DNA from: CAVPJW01 sp963705525
GTDB taxonomy: Bacteria > Acidobacteriota > Vicinamibacteria > Vicinamibacterales > CAVPJW01
Direction of reading: 5' to 3'
NCBI GenBank assembly: GCA_963705525.1
Contig: CAVPJW010000002.1
Span: 1,434,230 to 1,498,229 of the forward strand
Length of the DNA: 64,000 nucleotides
Shown here one piece after another: positions 8,598-17,047 of the stretch. The notes under the pieces were generated by a model, which made no database searches, was not told the DNA's origin, and saw only the letters and a program-made list of their open reading frames with translations. Position 1 is the stretch's first letter, and each line of letters begins with the position of its first letter. The position numbers and the translations under genes were made by a program.

Positions 8598-9476
8598 TCA
8601 GATGCGTCTGACGTGCGCGATGGCGTAGAGCTCCGGGAGGCGCCCGTACAAAGAGCCATCGGGACGCATGAGATACGCCCGTTCCAGGTCGGAAGCCAGG
8701 AAGTTGGACTCCACCGAAAAACCGAACGGCTGGAGATACGGCCCGAGCTCCGCCGCGTTGACTCCGAAGCGGTAGGGTTCGCCGACCTGTGCCGCGAATC
8801 GCATGTGCTCGGCGGCGCCACGGAACGCCTCCGGCGTCGCGAGGGCGTCTCTGAAGGTGTAGTCAAACGTCAGCGACGACCCGGGTGCCGCGGCAGCAGT
8901 CAACCCGGTGAGCATGGCTCTGACCGAGGTCTCCTGCAGGTAGATCGTCACGCCTTCCCACAGGAAACACGTGTGCATCACGGCATCGAATCCGGCGTCT
9001 CGCAGTGCGTCAAACGGTCCGCCCCGTTCGAAGTCGGTCGCGACGAAGCGCACATCGGCGCCCGCGCCCAACCGCGGCACGCGCGTCTTCTTCCAGGCTT
9101 GTGTCGCCGGATGGTCGACCTCGAACACGCGGATGTCACGAAGAACCGGCATCCTCCAGGCGCGGGTGTCGAGGCCCGCCCCGAGAAGAACCAGCTGCCG
9201 CGCACCCGACTTCACATCGTGCTCGATGAGATGGTCGATGTGCAGCGTTCGAGCCAGGTGATAGAAATAAATGCCGGGAAACAGCGCGTCCACCCGCCGG
9301 AGGGCCCGCCGCCTGAACGGCCTCAGGCGAGCCATCAGCAGCTGGAGGCGCATCGCGAACGGAACGATTCTCTCCGCGAGCGTGTCCGGACATGGAATCG
9401 GCGCATCGGTATCGCGCGCGGCGACGGCACGCAGCGTGGCCACGCTCAACGCGGTCCGGCTGGCTTTGTTCTTCAA
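8598..9476 (-). CDS. Class I SAM-dependent methyltransferase (leucine carboxyl methyltransferase / TIGR00027-like family)
   Basis: 292 aa. The SAM-binding loop is LVLLGAGLDTRAWR and the following acidic strand VFEVDHPATQAWKK, the hallmark pair of the PF04072 family, with EGVTIYLQE as a later motif. In bacteria these enzymes methylate carboxyl or hydroxyl groups of small molecules, often polyketide-like; the substrate cannot be predicted. The only in-frame start consistent with the upstream boundary is TTG at 9476, so the exact start is uncertain. It is divergent from a secreted unknown protein with about 50 nt between, so promoters must overlap the two 5' ends. Confidence 0.8.
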   Translation of the reverse strand: MKNKASRTALSVATLRAVAARDTDAPIPCPDTLAERIVPFAMRLQLLMARLRPFRRRALRRVDALFPGIYFYHLARTLHIDHLIEHDVKSGARQLVLLGAGLDTRAWRMPVLRDIRVFEVDHPATQAWKKTRVPRLGAGADVRFVATDFERGGPFDALRDAGFDAVMHTCFLWEGVTIYLQETSVRAMLTGLTAAAAPGSSLTFDYTFRDALATPEAFRGAAEHMRFAAQVGEPYRFGVNAAELGPYLQPFGFSVESNFLASDLERAYLMRPDGSLYGRLPELYAIAHVRRI

Positions 9477-9526
9477 GGCGTCACGAACCGTGTGGGCACA
9501 CTATCATGGCAGGAGCGGGTCCCGAG

Positions 9527-10414
9527 ATGAAGGTCGTCGCACAAGCCGCGCTGCTCTTCTTGGTCGTTGTCACGGCGTCTCGCGCTGGCGCGGCTACCCA
9601 GTCAGTCACGCCGCTGCCCGACACCGCGGCCTTCCTTGCCGCCGTTCGAGCCAATCTCTTTGCCGACGAAGAGCGCGCCCGGCAATACACCTACCGCGAG
9701 CGTCGTGAGGAGATTCGTGTCAGCAAGCTCGGGAAGGTGTCGGTCAACCGCGTACGCCTTTTCGAAGTCTATGCATCGCCGGATCCACTCCACCGCTACC
9801 GGCGACTCATCGCCGACGATGGCGTGGCATTGAGCCCAGCCCAGCTCGATCGCCGCGACGGGGACTACGCAAAATACCTTGCCGACCTCGCGCTCGAACG
9901 CCAGCGTGAAACCACCGCACAGAGATCCGCGCGCCTTGCGCGTGAAGCCGCCGAATACCGCAAGCGCGACGACTTCGTGGACGATGTCTTTCGCACCTTT
10001 GAGATGGTGCTTCGTCGGCGGGAATGGACGAGCGGCCGGGAGACCATCGCAGTCTCATTGACTCCGAAGCAAGGCGTCACGCCCAAGACCGATACGGGGA
10101 AGTATCTGAAGAAGTTCCGCGGCACGGCATGGATCGACGAGTCCGACCATCAGCTCGCACGTGTGGAGCTCGAGTGCCTCGAGACCATCCTCGTCGGCTG
10201 GGGCATCCTCGGCCGCGTTCACCCGGGGAGCCGGCTCACACTCGAACGCCGGAAGATCAACGACGAAGTCTGGCTGCCTTTCAGCTTCCGTACGGAGATA
10301 AAGGGGCGGGCCCTGCTTGTCAGGAAGTTCGATGTCGCCGCGGAGACCCGATATTCGGACTACAGGAGGTTCAGCGTAGACACACGCGAAACCTTCGAGG
10401 CGCCACCACGTTGA
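9527..10414 (+). CDS. Secreted hypothetical protein, 295 aa, acidobacterial type
   Basis: Start placed at ATG 9527 because it opens a signal peptide (MKVVAQAALLFLVVVTA, then small residues AGAAT); ATG 9506 is an alternative. The mature protein has an N-terminal helical, arginine-rich region (ARQYTYRERREEIRV) and a C-terminal part with alternating beta strands (GTAWIDESDHQLARVELE, EVWLPFSFRTEIKGRALL, YSDYRRFSVDTRETFE). This C-terminal pattern is like the LolA/outer-membrane-lipoprotein-sorting beta sheet seen in many acidobacterial proteins of unknown role; that likeness is by eye. No catalytic motif is visible. Confidence 0.65.
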   Translation: MKVVAQAALLFLVVVTASRAGAATQSVTPLPDTAAFLAAVRANLFADEERARQYTYRERREEIRVSKLGKVSVNRVRLFEVYASPDPLHRYRRLIADDGVALSPAQLDRRDGDYAKYLADLALERQRETTAQRSARLAREAAEYRKRDDFVDDVFRTFEMVLRRREWTSGRETIAVSLTPKQGVTPKTDTGKYLKKFRGTAWIDESDHQLARVELECLETILVGWGILGRVHPGSRLTLERRKINDEVWLPFSFRTEIKGRALLVRKFDVAAETRYSDYRRFSVDTRETFEAPPR

Positions 10415-11088
10415 GGGTCGGCGGGCGTGTCCGGCCCAGTGCGCCGCCTGCGGTGCAGGATCACGGGAATCCGGATGACGAGCCGAATCCTGTCACCCGG
10501 CGGGTGGCGTGATGCCCGGCCCGAATCGTCTGTCACGAGTCGCCACACCGTGGAAGGCGCCTCCTGCTTCCGTGCGGGTGCCATCGGATAGTCGAAGAGA
10601 GACAACCGCACGACATGCGACGAATGCCACGCCAGTCGGCCTCCCGGGGAGGCCACCGAGCCGGTGGCGTGCCCGCCAGACCACACCATTGCCAGCGTCC
10701 GACTCGTCCAGCGGACAGGGCTCACCACGATGAAGCGCAGGGCGTTCCCGATGCGATCCGGAAGCCAGGTAGGAAGCTCGTCGGTGTCTTTCAGGAACTC
10801 CTTCGCAAATCGCCTGCGCAGGCGCTCCACGCGACGCGGCGCGCGATCCGCCCGCCGGCGACCGTCCGGGGCGAACGCATGATCGACAGGCTTCGCTTCG
10901 ACCGGCGTGCTCGCGATCACAGCCGCGAGGGCGGCATTGATGGCGTCAAGCTCCTGATCTTCGTTTTTCCGCGCTGCGTCCGTCTGTTGTGAATCGTCGC
11001 CCTGATCCCAAAACGACAACGGAAGGGCGAGTCGTGGAGACCATGCGATGCGATCAACAGGAGCGAACCGACGCTCGTCCGTGGGCAT
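10360..11088 (-). CDS. Possible hypothetical protein, uncertain
   Basis: A 242-aa open frame whose middle looks coding by eye: G/C-biased third positions, a helical segment (RRVERLRRRFAKEFLKD, then ELPTWLPDRIGNALRFIVV) and a plausible order of residue types. Against it, the 3' end overlaps the last 55 nt of the convergent gene ending at 10414, the C-terminal 60 residues are Arg/Pro-rich as in a read-through, and I recognise no domain. Given the one-base indels elsewhere in this window, the true gene may be shorter and frameshifted near its end. I see no convincing ribosome-binding site for a start. Confidence 0.3.
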   Translation of the reverse strand: MPTDERRFAPVDRIAWSPRLALPLSFWDQGDDSQQTDAARKNEDQELDAINAALAAVIASTPVEAKPVDHAFAPDGRRRADRAPRRVERLRRRFAKEFLKDTDELPTWLPDRIGNALRFIVVSPVRWTSRTLAMVWSGGHATGSVASPGGRLAWHSSHVVRLSLFDYPMAPARKQEAPSTVWRLVTDDSGRASRHPPGDRIRLVIRIPVILHRRRRTGPDTPADPQRGGASKVSRVSTLNLL

Positions 11089-11573
11089 GGCTGGGGAACC
11101 TCGCGTTGTCAGACGCTACCGACGGAGCCATGGAGTGTCAACCTCGCGCACGTCACCAAGGTCCTTCCCTTCCTCAGTCGCGGCGGTTTGGTCGCATCCG
11201 GATCTTGCTGAGTCGGTGAAGGTTGCACGTGAGGGCCAAGTGCTGCGCAGCTCGTGGCGCCATTTCACTGCACATATCGTCTCAGCCCTGCACCAAAAAA
11301 TCAGGTGCTGCACGAGAGTGTGAAACGGCGCGCGGCGCCGCGCAGATTTCTGCGATCGGCAGCGGCCGCCACATCGTTCGAGCGTGGATCCGATTGTCGG
11401 GCGCGGCCCGGTGCTTTTTCTTCCTGCGGGCCGACTATGCCTGAGCACGCCCGGCGGGAAAGTGACGGCGTGCTTCACAAACTTCACGACACCAGCGAGT
11501 TACGGCCACGCTGACGATTTCGTCTCAGGGCACTCGCCTTGCTCAGCTTGAGAGTGGCGGACATCGGAGGATC
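11089..11573. other. 485-nt stretch without a supportable gene
   Basis: No frame here has a recognisable domain, a good start or convincing codon bias. A GC-rich inverted repeat (GCGCGCGGCGCCGCGC) lies near 11329-11344. Short frames on both strands are arginine-rich shadows. It could be a decayed gene or mobile-element remnant, but nothing in it identifies one. Confidence 0.5.
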
Positions 11574-11825
11574 ATGAAGCCCACTTCGTCTGACAACTCA
11601 TTCTTCACAATCGGTGGGACCATCATTCGTCGATGGTGGCGGCCGAACGTCGTATGGCTTCCGTGGGCGGTGTCAGCAGCGCTCTTGTCTCTCGCGGCGT
11701 TCTGGGATCTACTCGATCGCGGCGCCGGAATCGACTTCATCGTGCTCGGCCTCGCAGGCTACGAACTGGTCATCGGCCTGACCGAGGAAGAGCCGCCCGC
11801 CTTTCGACACGAACCAGCCCGATAG
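11574..11825 (+). CDS. Small membrane protein, 83 aa
   Basis: ATG 11574 is preceded by GGAGG at 11566-11570, a strong ribosome-binding site at normal spacing. The product has two hydrophobic segments, VVWLPWAVSAALLSLAAFW and a second, FIVLGLAGYELVIGL, ending in an acidic then basic tail. That gives a two-helix inner-membrane hairpin. I do not recognise the family. It stands alone upstream of the dehydrogenase small-subunit gene on the opposite strand. Support is the ribosome-binding site, the coherent topology and the surrounding lack of other coding frames. Confidence 0.5.
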   Translation: MKPTSSDNSFFTIGGTIIRRWWRPNVVWLPWAVSAALLSLAAFWDLLDRGAGIDFIVLGLAGYELVIGLTEEEPPAFRHEPAR

Positions 11826-11885
11826 TCCTTGGGCCCAATCAGGCCGGCATCGACTCGAACTCGTTGTGGGGAGCGAATTGTGTGT

Positions 11886-12593
11886 TCAGCCCGCGTGACT
11901 GTCGGGGTGATCGCAGCCGTCGAGTTTCGTGAAGAAGAGATTGCCGGTCCAGCCCAGCTCTCTCATACCCCGCTCGGTTGAGTAGTAGGCGCCGGCTACC
12001 CAGCCGCGCAGGTGTTCGAAATGATCGCGCAGAGTGGCGGGCGGCGGCGGATCCGCTGGTGGCGTATACGTGACCGCCTGTCCCGCAGTCCAGGGAGCAG
12101 GCTTGGGCTGGCTCTGTTCGCCGGTGGACGCCGCCTCCAGAATGTCGCGCTGTTCGATCGCGGACAACTGAGTCCAGGGCTTTCCGTGCTGCGTCCTCGC
12201 CTGGCCCTCGAATGCACCGAGCGCGCTCAAGAATCGGCGCTGGTTTTCCTGTGAATCGACGGCGAGCAGTCGATCGATGAACGCGGCCGACTGTTCGAGC
12301 GCGGCACCAGGGATGATGAGCTCGGCGAGATTCTCGAGCGTAGCGAACTGAAAGCCGTCCAGAAACTCCGGCTTTACGCTTTTCGCCCGCGCCTTCTGTT
12401 CGGCCAGCTCGACGCGACCGCCGTCCAGCAGATGCTCACGCATCGGGTGTTGCGCCTCCGACAAGCCAGGCAGCGACACGACACCCAGACCAGTCAGGAG
12501 GCCCTGGAGCACGGCCCGTCGTGCCATTCCTGGAGACGCCTGCGCTGTCGTGGAATTCAGTGCGCCGCTCTCGCCTTTATCTCGATCGCCCAT
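11886..12593 (-). CDS. Tat-exported gluconate 2-dehydrogenase subunit 3-family protein
   Basis: 235 aa, ATG 12593 with GGAGG upstream. The N-terminus carries a twin-arginine signal (ARRAVLQGLLTGLGVVSLPG), which in this family exports the GMC partner bound to it. The conserved core follows: FATLENLAELIIPG, then FIDRLLAVDSQENQRRFLSAL, and a C-terminal GAYYSTERGMRELGW with the final KLDGCDHPDSH. This is the small subunit (PF13618) of membrane-bound GMC dehydrogenases oxidising sugars or sugar acids in the periplasm. The flavoprotein partner is encoded divergently 131 nt away; a cytochrome c subunit is not seen nearby. Confidence 0.85.
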   Translation of the reverse strand: MGDRDKGESGALNSTTAQASPGMARRAVLQGLLTGLGVVSLPGLSEAQHPMREHLLDGGRVELAEQKARAKSVKPEFLDGFQFATLENLAELIIPGAALEQSAAFIDRLLAVDSQENQRRFLSALGAFEGQARTQHGKPWTQLSAIEQRDILEAASTGEQSQPKPAPWTAGQAVTYTPPADPPPPATLRDHFEHLRGWVAGAYYSTERGMRELGWTGNLFFTKLDGCDHPDSHAG

Positions 12594-12724
12594 CGGAGCC
12601 TCCGCGTGGAGGTGACTCTAGCACGGCCGCGCGCGACCGAGAAAGAGAGCGATGTCTCCCGATTGACCGCCTCCCCACCGTCTGTTAGCGTTTAGCCCGA
12701 CTGCCCGCCGCTTCTGGCAGCGCC

Positions 12725-14440
12725 GTGGCGAGTCAGGCGAGGTGGGCCGTGCAGACCAAGTCGCAGACCTCATTCGATGTGCTTGTCGTAGGATCCGGCG
12801 CGTCCGGAGGATGGGCCGCCAAGCAGCTGGCGGAAGCCGGCATCAAGGTGGCGCTCGTCGACGCCGGCCGCCCGCACAAGCCCGATGAGTTCAAGGAGCA
12901 TCAGCGCCCGTTCGATCTCAAGTACCACAATCTCGCGACCGAGCTGATCAAGCGAACGCGCCCGCGGCAGAAGGACTGCTACGCCTGCACCGAGTACACC
13001 TACGACTGGTTTGCCAACGATCTGGAAGAGCCATACACGGAAGCGCCCGGCAAGCCATTCAGCTGGCAGGGGCGGATGCGCATTCTCGGCGGCCGGACCA
13101 ACGTCTGGGGACGCCAGAGCTATCGCCTGAGCGAGCAGGACATGAAGGGCAAGTCCTACGACGGCGCCGGCGAAGACTGGCCGCTCAGCTACAGCGACCT
13201 CGCGCCGTACTACGACATCGTCGAGCAGTACATCGGCATCAGCGGGATGGCCGAGGACGTGCCAGAGCTGCCGGATGGCAAGTTTCTGCCGGCCATGCCG
13301 ATGAGCTGCGCCGAAACGCAGTTCCGGACGCGCGTGAAGAGCAAGCTCGGATGGACGGTCACGATCGGGCGCTCGGCCAACCTCACGACACCGCACAGTG
13401 GCCATGCCGCGTGCCACTACTGCGGGCCCTGCGAGCGAGGCTGCACGACCCAGTCCTATTTCAACTCGGCTTTCACGACCGTGGCCGACGCGATGCGCAC
13501 CGGGAATTGCACCCACATTCCCAACGCGATGGTCTACCGCGTGATGATGGATCAGGGCCATCGCAAGGCAACCGGACTGCTCTACGTCGATCGCAACACG
13601 CGCGAAACGCGCGAGGTGCGCGGTCGTGTCGTGATCATCTGCGCGCAGGCGCTCGAGTCGGCCCGCATCCTGCTTAATTCGGCGACGCGTCAGCAGCCAA
13701 ACGGGCTGGCCAATTCATCGGGAGCGCTCGGTCACTACCTCATGGATCACGTCTTTGTCGCAGGTGGAGCGGAAGGCGAATTTCCGGAGCTTGCGACGAA
13801 GCCCACGCTGACGGCGCCGCGGCGTCCGAACGGCATCTATGTGATCCGGTTCCGCAACACTCCCAAGGGGCCTCAGACCAAGAAGTTCTTGCGCGGGTAC
13901 GGCTACCAGGGGGGCAGTGGCGTGCGCTTCAACTGGGAGGCGCCGGGTTTCGGCGCGTCGTACAAGAAATCGATCCTCGAGCCCGTCAACATGCTCCGGA
14001 TCGCGGGCTTCGGCGAGTGCCTGCCCTACTACGACAACTACGTCGAGCTCGATCCCGAGACGGTGGACATCTACGGCATCCCGGTGCTGCGGATCCACGC
14101 CGAGTTCAAGGAGAACGAAAAGGCCATGATTCCCGACATGGCCGAGGCCGCAGCCGAGATGATGGACGCCGCCGGCGCCACCAACATACAGCCGTTCATC
14201 GTGCCGGACCGCGCCATGGGCTGGGGCATCCACGAAGTGGGCGTGGCACGAATGGGCAGTGACGCCAAGACGTCCGTGCTCAACCAGTTTCAGCAGACCC
14301 ACGACGTCCCCAATCTCTTCGTCATGGACGGCGCCGGTTTCCCATCGATCGCCTGCCAGAATCCCACGCTCACGATCATGGCGCTGACGGTTCGATCGTG
14401 CGATCACCTCAAGGAAGAAATGAAGCGCGGGAATCTCTGA
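12725..14440 (+). CDS. GMC-family FAD-dependent oxidoreductase (dehydrogenase large subunit)
   Basis: 571 aa. The Rossmann FAD motif DVLVVGSGASGGWAAKQL is near the N-terminus, the second GMC signature region includes MRILGGRTNVWGRQSYRLS, and the C-terminal GMC domain has GWGIHEVGVARMGSD with the catalytic-type histidine, then PNLFVMDGAGFPS and NPTLTIMALTVRSCDHL. A CHYCGPCERGC cluster in the middle is notable: four cysteines that could bind a metal or iron-sulfur centre, as in some gluconate or fructose dehydrogenase-like members. It lacks its own signal peptide, consistent with export bound to the Tat-signal small subunit encoded divergently. It probably oxidises a sugar or alcohol, passing electrons to the respiratory chain. 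The start is GTG 12725. Confidence 0.88.
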   Translation: MASQARWAVQTKSQTSFDVLVVGSGASGGWAAKQLAEAGIKVALVDAGRPHKPDEFKEHQRPFDLKYHNLATELIKRTRPRQKDCYACTEYTYDWFANDLEEPYTEAPGKPFSWQGRMRILGGRTNVWGRQSYRLSEQDMKGKSYDGAGEDWPLSYSDLAPYYDIVEQYIGISGMAEDVPELPDGKFLPAMPMSCAETQFRTRVKSKLGWTVTIGRSANLTTPHSGHAACHYCGPCERGCTTQSYFNSAFTTVADAMRTGNCTHIPNAMVYRVMMDQGHRKATGLLYVDRNTRETREVRGRVVIICAQALESARILLNSATRQQPNGLANSSGALGHYLMDHVFVAGGAEGEFPELATKPTLTAPRRPNGIYVIRFRNTPKGPQTKKFLRGYGYQGGSGVRFNWEAPGFGASYKKSILEPVNMLRIAGFGECLPYYDNYVELDPETVDIYGIPVLRIHAEFKENEKAMIPDMAEAAAEMMDAAGATNIQPFIVPDRAMGWGIHEVGVARMGSDAKTSVLNQFQQTHDVPNLFVMDGAGFPSIACQNPTLTIMALTVRSCDHLKEEMKRGNL

Positions 14441-14462
14441 GGTCTTCAGCTGGAGAACTCTG

Positions 14463-15038
14463 GTGACAACCACGCTCGGTGAACGATTCCAGCAGGCACT
14501 CCAGTACGCCCGTCACGCGCACGGTGGCCAGACGCGCAAGGGGACCAACATACCCTACATCTCGCACCTGATGGCCGTCGCATCGCTCGTTCTGGACGAT
14601 GGAGGCGACGAGGACGAGGCGATCGGCGGGCTGCTTCACGATGTCGCCGAGGATTGCGGCGGCCGGTCTCGACTCGAGGACGTTCGCGCTCATTTCGGCG
14701 ACAAAGTCGCCCGCATCGTCGAAGGCTGCACCGACTCGTGGAAGACGCCGAAGGATCAATGGATCGAAAGAAAGAAGGCCTATCTCGCGCACGCACATGC
14801 GCTGCCGCCGGAAGTGCTCCGCGTCTCCGCCGCCGACAAGGTCCACAACGCCTACGCGATCCTGCGCGATCTGAGGACGATCGGGGAACGCGTCTGGGAA
14901 CGATTCAGCGCGGGCCCAGACGACGTATTGTGGTACTACGATTCGCTGGTGAGAGCGTTTCGCGAGTCAGGCGGTGGACCGCTCGTTGAGGAGCTGGCGC
15001 GGATCGTCCGCGGGATTCAGCGGGAGATGGGCTACTGA
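14463..15038 (+). CDS. HD-domain phosphohydrolase (small RelA/SpoT hydrolase-like)
   Basis: 191 aa, GTG start at 14463 with GGAG upstream, 22 nt after the GMC gene. The metal-binding HD pattern is complete: ARHAHGGQTRKGTNIPYISH (first His), GLLHDVAED (HD) and SAADKVHNAYA (final Asp with the DKxHN motif). This spacing is that of the (p)ppGpp hydrolase domain of SpoT and of small single-domain alarmone or nucleotide hydrolases (Mesh1-like). No synthetase, TGS or ACT domain is attached. It may clear (p)ppGpp or another nucleotide; the substrate is inference. The 3' end overlaps the convergent O-antigen-ligase-like gene by 7 nt. Confidence 0.8.
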   Translation: MTTTLGERFQQALQYARHAHGGQTRKGTNIPYISHLMAVASLVLDDGGDEDEAIGGLLHDVAEDCGGRSRLEDVRAHFGDKVARIVEGCTDSWKTPKDQWIERKKAYLAHAHALPPEVLRVSAADKVHNAYAILRDLRTIGERVWERFSAGPDDVLWYYDSLVRAFRESGGGPLVEELARIVRGIQREMGY

Positions 15039-15897
15039 TCGTCGCTCGCCAAGAGCCCTACCGTCAGCCAGAACATCGAATTCGCAAAGAAGGTCGGATA
15101 CGCGATCACGTATTCGACGCCTCCCTGCAGAAGCGTCCCCGCCACGAGAAACAGGAGGGCAACGTCGGCCCACGAGTGCGAGCGCGTCAACCGATCGGCT
15201 GACAGGAATGCGAACGACAGCAGGACGACGAGAAAGAGGATCGTCCCGATCACGCCGAAATACGCGACCTGAGCCAGATACAGGTTGTGAGGGGACGACC
15301 CCAGGAAGAAGGTCACGTTCATCAGCCCGAACCCGAACAGCAGCCGCTCGGGGACCCGCATGAACAGTTCCTGCCAGACGAGTGGCCGATCGAGGAGCCC
15401 TGGGGCGAGCGTGAGATAGCCTTTGATCTCGGGTGGCACCATCGTGGCTGCAGCCAACACGATCGCAAGGGCCGCGGCGAACACCACGGTGCGGCGTGTG
15501 CCGAGGCGCGAGGCGCCGGCATGAACTGGAGGAACGTGCCGATCGTGTTGCGGTGCGCATAAAGGCCTACGGCCGCGAGCGTGCCGCCGCGGTGATCGGC
15601 GACGGGAAACAGTGCCCTCCCCATGAACATCGTCTGGTTCGTAAAGGCGAGCCACATCGACACGATCGCCGACAGTACAAACACCGCCGACAGTGCGCTC
15701 ATCAGGACGACGTAGTTCTTGACGGACAGCACCTGCGGCAGCGCCACGGCGAGTGAAGCGATCGTGAGGGGCACGAGGAGCGCACGAAGCCAGTCCGCCT
15801 CGTGGAGAGGCTGAACATTGATGATCGTCGAGGCCAAAACCGCTCCGCCATAGGCCAGGATGGCTCTCGCTCGCGCGGACCATTCGAACGGCAACAC
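15032..15897 (-). pseudogene. O-antigen ligase-like (Wzy_C) membrane protein, frameshifted and probably N-truncated
   Basis: Two overlapping minus-strand frames together encode one polytopic membrane protein. The N-terminal frame ends its sensible sequence at GLYAHRNTIGTFLQFMPA, and the other frame picks up with RLGTRRTVVFAAALAIVLAA and continues to the stop at 15032. The switch lies near 15505-15520. HRN and the later GFGLMNVTFFLGSSPHNLYL match the periplasmic loop and the SxHN motif of O-antigen ligases/polymerases. Joined length is only ~285 residues against 400 or more usual, so the N-terminal helices are missing or lost. It could be genuine decay, or an assembly error combined with a short variant. 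Confidence 0.65.
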
Positions 15898-15949
15898 TAT
15901 AGCGTGCTTTGCAGGAATCGCCTGGAGCCTGAGCGCGCAGAGACTGCGC

Positions 15950-16918
15950 CTACAGGATTTCCTTCACCTTCGGCTCGAGCTCCTCTTCCGTCATGCGGCC
16001 CGGGTGATACAGCCTGACGACCCCCTGGCGATCGACCAGGACGATGGTGGGCGTGGTGCTGGCACCGTAGCTTTTGAAGTCGGCTTCACTGATCGGGACC
16101 GCCATGTCCACGCCGGCGTAGTGCAGGTTGCGGATCTGCTCGATATGGGCGAGCTCTTCTTCCGGCGTCGCCGGCTTGCCGCCCGCCACGTAGCCGTAGC
16201 GCTGCGTGGGGGCCACCACCACGAGCCCCTTGTCGTGATACGTGGCCAGCAGCTTGGCAAGAATGGGCGCCTCCATCTTGCAGTCGGGGCACCAGTGAGC
16301 CCAGAAAAAGAGCACGACGGGCTTGCCCTTGAGAGACGAGAGCTCTTCGGACTTGTTTCCGAGGAACTCGGTTGCCGTCAGCGCAGGCGCCGGTTTTCCC
16401 TCGAGCGTCAGGAGATTGATGTTCTTCTGGAGCCTCGTACAGATCGACGTGTTCTTGTACTCCTCGAGCGCCTCTTGCAGCAGGTGCACCGCGTCGGCCA
16501 GCTTGTCGCGATGTGCGAGCACTTGCGCCTGCACTTCGTAGGTGGCGCCGAGCGCCAGCGGCAGGTGCTTCTCAGCATCGAGCTCACGGGTCTTCAGCGC
16601 TTCGAGGACGAGCGACCTGGCATCCTTGGCGTAGGCATCCGCCATGTTCCAGAGCTTCTGAGCGAGCGCGCCGCGGCCGAGCCACGACAGGGCTTCGATG
16701 GCCTCGGGCGTCGTGCCGTTTTGCGCCCGAAACGTCTTGAGAATCTGTTCGCCCTGACTGAAATCGCCCTTTGCGATGGCCGCACGGACGTCCGCGATGA
16801 TGTTGGGAGCCTTGACTCCCTGAGGTACCGGCGGCGCCGCGACCGGCGCTTGACGAGCCGTCAGTGATGGAGACGAGGTGAGGGCGACGAGGGCGATCGC
16901 GAACAGGAACTTTTTCAC
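15950..16918 (-). CDS. TlpA-like periplasmic thioredoxin-fold protein with N-terminal helical domain
   Basis: 322 aa from GTG 16918, which has GGAG just upstream and begins a signal peptide (FLFAIALVALTSSPSLTA). Residues ~40-170 are helical and TPR-like. The C-terminal thioredoxin domain has the active-site FFWAHWCPDCKME (Cys210 and Cys213) and the cis-proline segment SYGASTTPTIVLVD. Such proteins reduce or exchange disulfides outside the cytoplasm, or act as peroxidases when oriented to substrates. It is upstream of the broken O-antigen-ligase-like gene on the same strand, and downstream of a glycosidase-like gene with a short-repeat array between. Confidence 0.8.
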   Translation of the reverse strand: MKKFLFAIALVALTSSPSLTARQAPVAAPPVPQGVKAPNIIADVRAAIAKGDFSQGEQILKTFRAQNGTTPEAIEALSWLGRGALAQKLWNMADAYAKDARSLVLEALKTRELDAEKHLPLALGATYEVQAQVLAHRDKLADAVHLLQEALEEYKNTSICTRLQKNINLLTLEGKPAPALTATEFLGNKSEELSSLKGKPVVLFFWAHWCPDCKMEAPILAKLLATYHDKGLVVVAPTQRYGYVAGGKPATPEEELAHIEQIRNLHYAGVDMAVPISEADFKSYGASTTPTIVLVDRQGVVRLYHPGRMTEEELEPKVKEIL

Positions 16919-16936
16919 AGATGCTCCGGGGGGAAA

Positions 16937-17017
16937 GGTTCTAAGATTCAACGGTTCTAAGATTCAACGGTTCTAGGGTTCCAGGGTTCTAGGGTTCCTA
17001 GAACCTTAGAACCCTAC
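16937..17017. repeat. Period-8 short-repeat array
   Basis: An 81-nt array built from near-identical octamers: GGTTCTAA, GATTCAAC (this pair twice), then GGTTCTAG, GGTTCCAG, GGTTCTAG, GGTTCCTA, followed by the inverse GAACCTTAGAACC. The last part can pair with earlier units. It lies between two same-strand genes, upstream of the TlpA start. Confidence 0.8.
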
Positions 17018-17047
17018 TGCCCCGCTCCAATATTCCCACGATCGACG

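Noticed and set aside
11116..11487. A possible transposase fragment in the gene-poor stretch
   Set aside because: The Arg/Cys-rich frame has no conserved transposase motif; likeness was only impressionistic.
16937..17017. CRISPR-like short repeats
   Set aside because: The repeats here and in the other arrays are contiguous 7-8-mers without spacers, and no cas genes are present.
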